Source: an uncultured Chromatiaceae bacterium (GTDB lineage: Bacteria; Pseudomonadota; Gammaproteobacteria; Enterobacterales; Alteromonadaceae). Taken from it: a DNA stretch of 8,445 nt. Shown here piece after piece: positions 5,563 through 8,445 of the stretch. Within the stretch, counting starts at the first letter, position 1. Each line of letters starts with the position of its first letter. Both the position numbers and the translations under genes were made by a program. Location: assembly GCA_946481195.1 (NCBI GenBank), contig CAMLNG010000145.1, forward strand, positions 1 to 8,445. Reading direction: 5' to 3'. Below the pieces are notes generated by a model. It was not told the DNA's origin. It made no database searches and saw only the letters and a program-made list of their open reading frames with translations.

Positions 5563-6619
5563 GCCGTTGTTGCCGGTATTCATGTGGTGTCTTGCCCATC
5601 ACGGCTTTAAATGCCCGGCTGAACGGGCCAGCCGAGGCAAAACCGCTTTCCAGCCCCACCACGAGCACAGGCCAGTGTTGTTTATCGGGATCAGCCAGCA
5701 GGGTGCTGGCGTATCTGATGCGCAAATCGTTGATCAGCTGATTAAAATTCCACTGCGGGTATTGTTGTCGTAACAGCCGGCTGATCCGATATTCCGGCAG
5801 GGCAAAACGCCGCGCCAGGTCTGCCACTTTCAGGTTCGGTTGCAAAAATAATTGTTCCTGCACTAATGCGCTGGTGATGGCGCTGAGCAGCTGTTGGTCC
5901 GTGTCAGATAAGGCGACCAGTGCTGGTTTTGTCTCAACGGATGCCGCAGCAGTCTGACGGACATATCGCGGATAACGCCACAAGATCAGCCCTTGTGTCA
6001 TGACCAGCATCCAGATAGCCGAGACTGCAGCCAGATTTTGTCGCAGCAAAGAGTCTGTCGCGGCAGCCGGCCAGATTTTTGTCACTATCAGGCACAAAAA
6101 TAACGCTGCGGCAAAACTGCCAACAAACATCAGGCGCTGATGACGCTCCGCCCGCTGGGCCTGAGCAAAACCACGGCAACCTTCCCACAACGTCAACATC
6201 AGCATGGTCGACGACAATAACGTCAATAATTCACCGGTCGCCGCACTCAGTGGTGCTAATACCGAAGGAGCCAGCTGCCATTGTGTTTGCACCAGCTGCA
6301 ACATCTGGAGCCCCATCACCAGTACAGCCACAGTGGCCGCCGCCAACATATGATAACGGCCAACGGCCGCCACTGGCCGGAACAGCGCACGGGCCACCAA
6401 CCAATAGCCATTGCAAGTCAGACAGGCGCCCAGTCCTATCAGATATTGCCAGACGCCCCAGTCGGCACCTTTCAGCCGCTGCAGTGCCAGAATAGCGATC
6501 GAGCCGCAGAACAGCGCAAACCAAAGATGCACCGCATGCTTTTGCCTGACCGGCAGCTGCGCAAACAGCAGCAACAGACTCAATACAAATAAGCTCAAAT
6601 GCAGATTTTGATGCCACAT
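5546..6619 (-). CDS. Membrane-anchored AraC-family transcriptional regulator
   Basis: The product has 357 residues. The N-terminal half is membrane-embedded, with about seven hydrophobic segments (roughly 5-22, 30-47, 57-80, 90-110, 122-146, 163-184 and 196-215). A linker leads to an AraC/XylS double helix-turn-helix at about 258-355. First helix-turn-helix: L-K-V-A-D-L-A-R-R-F-A-L then Y-R-I-S-R-L-L. Then comes N-Q-L-I-N-D-L-R-I-R-Y-A. Second: V-G-L-E-S-G-F-A-S-A-G-P-F-S-R-A-F-K with the closing G-K-T-P-H-E-Y-R signature. It is probably a one-component sensor that binds DNA from the membrane; signal and targets are unknown. ATG 6619 has GGAG 7 bases upstream (6630-6627). The TAG stop lies inside the end of the convergent binding-protein gene (17-base overlap), and no terminator is visible there. 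It may regulate the adjacent divergent genes, its convergent neighbours, or itself. Confidence 0.9.
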   Translation of the reverse strand: MWHQNLHLSLFVLSLLLLFAQLPVRQKHAVHLWFALFCGSIAILALQRLKGADWGVWQYLIGLGACLTCNGYWLVARALFRPVAAVGRYHMLAAATVAVLVMGLQMLQLVQTQWQLAPSVLAPLSAATGELLTLLSSTMLMLTLWEGCRGFAQAQRAERHQRLMFVGSFAAALFLCLIVTKIWPAAATDSLLRQNLAAVSAIWMLVMTQGLILWRYPRYVRQTAAASVETKPALVALSDTDQQLLSAITSALVQEQLFLQPNLKVADLARRFALPEYRISRLLRQQYPQWNFNQLINDLRIRYASTLLADPDKQHWPVLVVGLESGFASAGPFSRAFKAVMGKTPHEYRQQRLNALL

Positions 6620-6658
6620 CAGCAGACTCCGGCCGCAAGATTATGCGCTGATGCTAGC

Positions 6659-6695
6659 ACTGACTGACGCGCAGCGGCAAAGCCAGTCTGTCAGT
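6659..6695. repeat. Inverted repeat between divergent genes, operator candidate
   Basis: ACTGACTGAC (6659-6668) and GTCTGTCAGT (6686-6695) are inverted copies matching at nine of ten positions, 17 bases apart. They lie about 40 bases upstream of the AraC-family gene start, between it and the DUF2306 gene. The position fits an autoregulatory operator, though direct rather than inverted half-sites are more usual for AraC proteins. Confidence 0.35.
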
Positions 6696-6726
6696 AAATA
6701 TTGCGAGAATAGAAGCCAAATTTGCT

Positions 6727-6749
6727 GCGCCGAATTTCAAATCCGGCGC
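6727..6749. repeat. GC-ended hairpin in the leader of the DUF2306 gene
   Basis: GCGCCG (6727-6732) pairs with CGGCGC (6744-6749); the AT-rich interior adds three pairs after one mismatch. It sits 60-80 bases before the gene start. No T tract follows on the plus strand, so it is not a terminator in that direction. Confidence 0.35.
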
Positions 6750-6808
6750 GAAATCGGCCATGCAGCAGGTCAAGCTCTGGTGAATTTAACCTAAACCGGA
6801 GTTCACAC

Positions 6809-7657
6809 ATGTCGATTTACTTCCCCTGGTCCAGCCAATCCAATGCCACAACCTGGTCGGTCACTGCTGCACGTCGGCTGTTGCAAGGCAGCAGCATGGC
6901 CTGGTTCGCCATGGCTTTATGCGGACAGTGGTTATTCGCCTGTTACATTGCCTTGTTATATCTGTGGCCGGTGTTTACCGGCGATTATCTGAGCGCCAAC
7001 CGGGCACGCCCTATCACTGGTTTTGTCGCCGGTGATGTCAGTGGCAATCTGGTGCTGTTTGCGCATTTGTTACCGGCCGCGCTACTCAGCGTCGGCGGCT
7101 TGTTGCAGCTGCTGCCACAACTACGGCAACGCTGGCCGCAGCTGCACCGCTGGAATGGCCGGTTGTTTCTGACGTTAGGTTTATGTGGCGCAATCACAGG
7201 GTTGTATCTGACCTGGGTGCGCGGCTCACGGTTAAGCGACCTCGGGGCCATCGGCATCACCCTCAATGGTTTGTTGATCCCACTGGCGGTGGGCCTGGCC
7301 TGGTTTTATGCCCGCCGGCGCAATTTTTCCCTGCATCAACGCTTTGCTTTGCATAGTTTTTTCTTAATTAACGGCGTCTGGACTTTCCGCTTATTTTTGA
7401 TGGGTTGGTATCTGCTGAATCAGGGGCCAAACGGTAACAATGCCACGCTGGATGGCCCGGCCGATTTAGTGCTGTCCTTTGCCTGTTATCTGCTGCCAAT
7501 GGTGGTCGCTGAACTGTGGTGGCATTGCCGGCGCAGCCAGCAACCCTGGTTACTCTGGTCTGGTGCCATCCTGATGGCAGGTGGATTCTTGCTGACCGCC
7601 ATTGGCGTGGTGGCCGCAGCAATGATGATGTGGGGACCGCGGATGATGGCGCTGTGA
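6809..7657 (+). CDS. DUF2306-family integral membrane protein
   Basis: The product has 282 residues with about seven hydrophobic helices (roughly 30-54, 80-103, 118-138, 147-169, 178-200, 220-240 and 247-274). Family marks are Q-L-H-R-W-N-G-R (111-118) entering a helix and L-H-Q-R-F-A-L-H (175-182) leading into a helix with a T-F-R-L pattern, as I recall from DUF2306 proteins. The biochemical role of that family is not established. The conserved histidines at helix ends could bind a cofactor or metal, which is speculative. ATG 6809 is chosen because CGGAG ends 7 bases upstream; a longer frame back to TTG 6722 would add 29 residues of no membrane character and has no ribosome binding site. It diverges from the AraC-type gene. 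A lysoplasmalogenase-like gene follows 97 bases later with no clear terminator between them. Confidence 0.78.
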   Translation: MSIYFPWSSQSNATTWSVTAARRLLQGSSMAWFAMALCGQWLFACYIALLYLWPVFTGDYLSANRARPITGFVAGDVSGNLVLFAHLLPAALLSVGGLLQLLPQLRQRWPQLHRWNGRLFLTLGLCGAITGLYLTWVRGSRLSDLGAIGITLNGLLIPLAVGLAWFYARRRNFSLHQRFALHSFFLINGVWTFRLFLMGWYLLNQGPNGNNATLDGPADLVLSFACYLLPMVVAELWWHCRRSQQPWLLWSGAILMAGGFLLTAIGVVAAAMMMWGPRMMAL

Positions 7658-7720
7658 TGACCGCTCCGGCACGCTGCCTGTATCAACGCTGGCCTTGTAC
7701 TTTGATCACGGAAAGCGCAG

Positions 7721-7726
7721 TATGAT
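7721..7726 (+). promoter_or_regulatory. Possible -10 element before the YhhN-family gene
   Basis: TATGAT at 7721-7726 matches five of six consensus bases and would place transcription start near 7733, about 22 bases before ATG 7755. No good -35 sits at 16-18 bases; TTGTAC (7695) is 20 bases away and TTGATC (7702) only 13, so this is weak. Confidence 0.25.
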
Positions 7727-7754
7727 TGTTCTTTCCAATACAAACACTTAGCCT

Positions 7755-8372
7755 ATGCCACTGCAACTAACTGCTGTATTCCTGGGACTATCCGGCCTCT
7801 ATCTGTGGCTTGATGCTCAGGGCGCATTCCCATTGAATTTTCTGCTGAAAATCCTGCCGCTTTTGCTGTTAAGCGGCTGGGTACTGCGTACAGCGCCAGT
7901 CCGGCAACAGCTGGCTTTATTGGCTGCGTTGGCGTTTTCGATGTTGGGTGATGTTCTGCTGGCCTTAGACGGGCAACGGTTGTTTGTCTTTGGCCTTGGC
8001 GCCTTTTTGCTGGCACACTTGTGTTATTTACTGGCGATGCGGCCTTTCACCGGCCACAAGCCGCTGCTGTTGCTGCCTTATGCGTTATTTGCCGCTGTCG
8101 TCCTGACGCTGATGTGGCCCAAACTTGGTAGCATGGCAGTGCCGGTGCTGGCTTATATCAGCGTGATCCTGAGCATGTCGTATGGCACCTGGTGCAGCAG
8201 CAAGCGTAATGTCTGGCTAATTGGCGGCGGACTGCTGTTTATCAGCTCAGATTGCCTGATTGGACTGAACCGGTTCTGGCAGCCGCTGCCTGGCGCTGGT
8301 CTGTTGATTATGCTGAGTTATTACGCCGCGCAATATGCGCTGGTGCGGGGTTTACTGCTGCAGCGCCGGTAG
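7755..8372 (+). CDS. Lysoplasmalogenase-like membrane protein (YhhN / TMEM86 family)
   Basis: The product is an inner-membrane protein of 205 residues with about eight short hydrophobic helices. Family marks in order: K32-I-L-P, S62-M-L-G-D66 (the conserved aspartate), F84-L-L-A-H88 followed by C-Y, A133-Y134 with M141 downstream, G-G-L-L-F-I-S-S-D166 (second conserved aspartate), and S-Y-Y-A-A-Q193-Y near the C-terminus. Characterised members such as TMEM86B and the Legionella homologue cleave the vinyl-ether bond of lysoplasmalogens. Aerobic gammaproteobacteria are not known plasmalogen makers, so the natural substrate here is uncertain. Length is normal for the family (about 200-230). ATG 7755 is the only good start, but no clear ribosome binding site precedes it. 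It may be read together with the DUF2306 gene upstream or from its own weak promoter. Confidence 0.87.
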   Translation: MPLQLTAVFLGLSGLYLWLDAQGAFPLNFLLKILPLLLLSGWVLRTAPVRQQLALLAALAFSMLGDVLLALDGQRLFVFGLGAFLLAHLCYLLAMRPFTGHKPLLLLPYALFAAVVLTLMWPKLGSMAVPVLAYISVILSMSYGTWCSSKRNVWLIGGGLLFISSDCLIGLNRFWQPLPGAGLLIMLSYYAAQYALVRGLLLQRR

Positions 8373-8445
8373 AGAAAACACAACTGACAGGTTCAATCGG
8401 CACCGTTGTGCTGTGCTAAGGTTATAGGCTGAAGTCACCCGCCCG
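8373..8445. other. Non-coding tail with a weak inverted repeat
   Basis: No coding frame is supported here. CACAAC (8379-8384) and GTTGTG (8405-8410) could form a 6-bp stem with a 20-base loop; no T tract follows. TGCTAAGGTTATAGGC near 8414-8429 is vaguely promoter-like, but without a convincing -35, so I do not call it. Confidence 0.3.

Noticed and set aside
6079..6495. Plus-strand frame inside the AraC-type gene
   Set aside because: It is Pro/Thr/Ser-rich and lies opposite membrane helices; that is typical antisense composition, not a gene.
6722..6808. N-terminal extension of the DUF2306 protein from TTG 6722
   Set aside because: There is no ribosome binding site and the extension covers a hairpin region; CGGAG before ATG 6809 is clear.

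Overview
The window looks like ordinary chromosomal DNA of an aquatic gammaproteobacterium. Gene density, codon use and gene types (orphan periplasmic binding protein, membrane-anchored AraC regulator, helical-bimodular chemoreceptor) recall the Rheinheimera/Alishewanella group. That placement is inference from style; no marker gene is present. I see no insertion sequence, integron, tRNA, rRNA, CRISPR array or phage gene. No stretch above 300 bases lacks a gene; the longest gap is about 200 bases (3794-3993).

Layout, left to right. (1) The 3' part of a serine beta-lactamase-fold hydrolase runs in from the left edge and ends at a clear intrinsic terminator. (2) A methyl-accepting chemotaxis protein follows; its periplasmic sensor carries two copies of the RRxEKDF signature of the helical bimodular (HBM) domain. 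(3) Convergent to it, behind two hairpins, is a 169-residue protein made of two copies of a 79-residue-period module that I do not recognise. (4) Divergent from that gene is a complete subclass B1 metallo-beta-lactamase with all six zinc ligands and a good sigma-70-type promoter. It is followed after 36 bases by a periplasmic solute-binding-like protein, so the two probably form one transcript. (5) A seven-helix membrane protein with a C-terminal AraC DNA-binding domain lies on the minus strand and overlaps the end of the binding-protein gene by 17 bases. (6) Divergent from the regulator are a DUF2306-type membrane protein and a YhhN-family lysoplasmalogenase-like membrane protein, both on the plus strand. 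The last 73 bases hold no gene I can support.

Themes: most products act at or outside the inner membrane (sensing, periplasmic hydrolysis or binding, membrane enzymes). Two unrelated folds with beta-lactamase ancestry occur here (serine class and zinc class), but only the B1 enzyme has motifs strongly suggestive of true beta-lactamase activity. The least explained item is the duplicated-module protein at 3284-3793. Four starts were moved inward from the longest open frame, to 1348, 3994, 4795 and 6809 on the plus strand, and one to 3793 on the minus strand. The reasons were ribosome binding sites, signal peptides or the predicted transcription start. The first gene, by contrast, continues upstream of its apparent TTG start and is truncated by the window edge.
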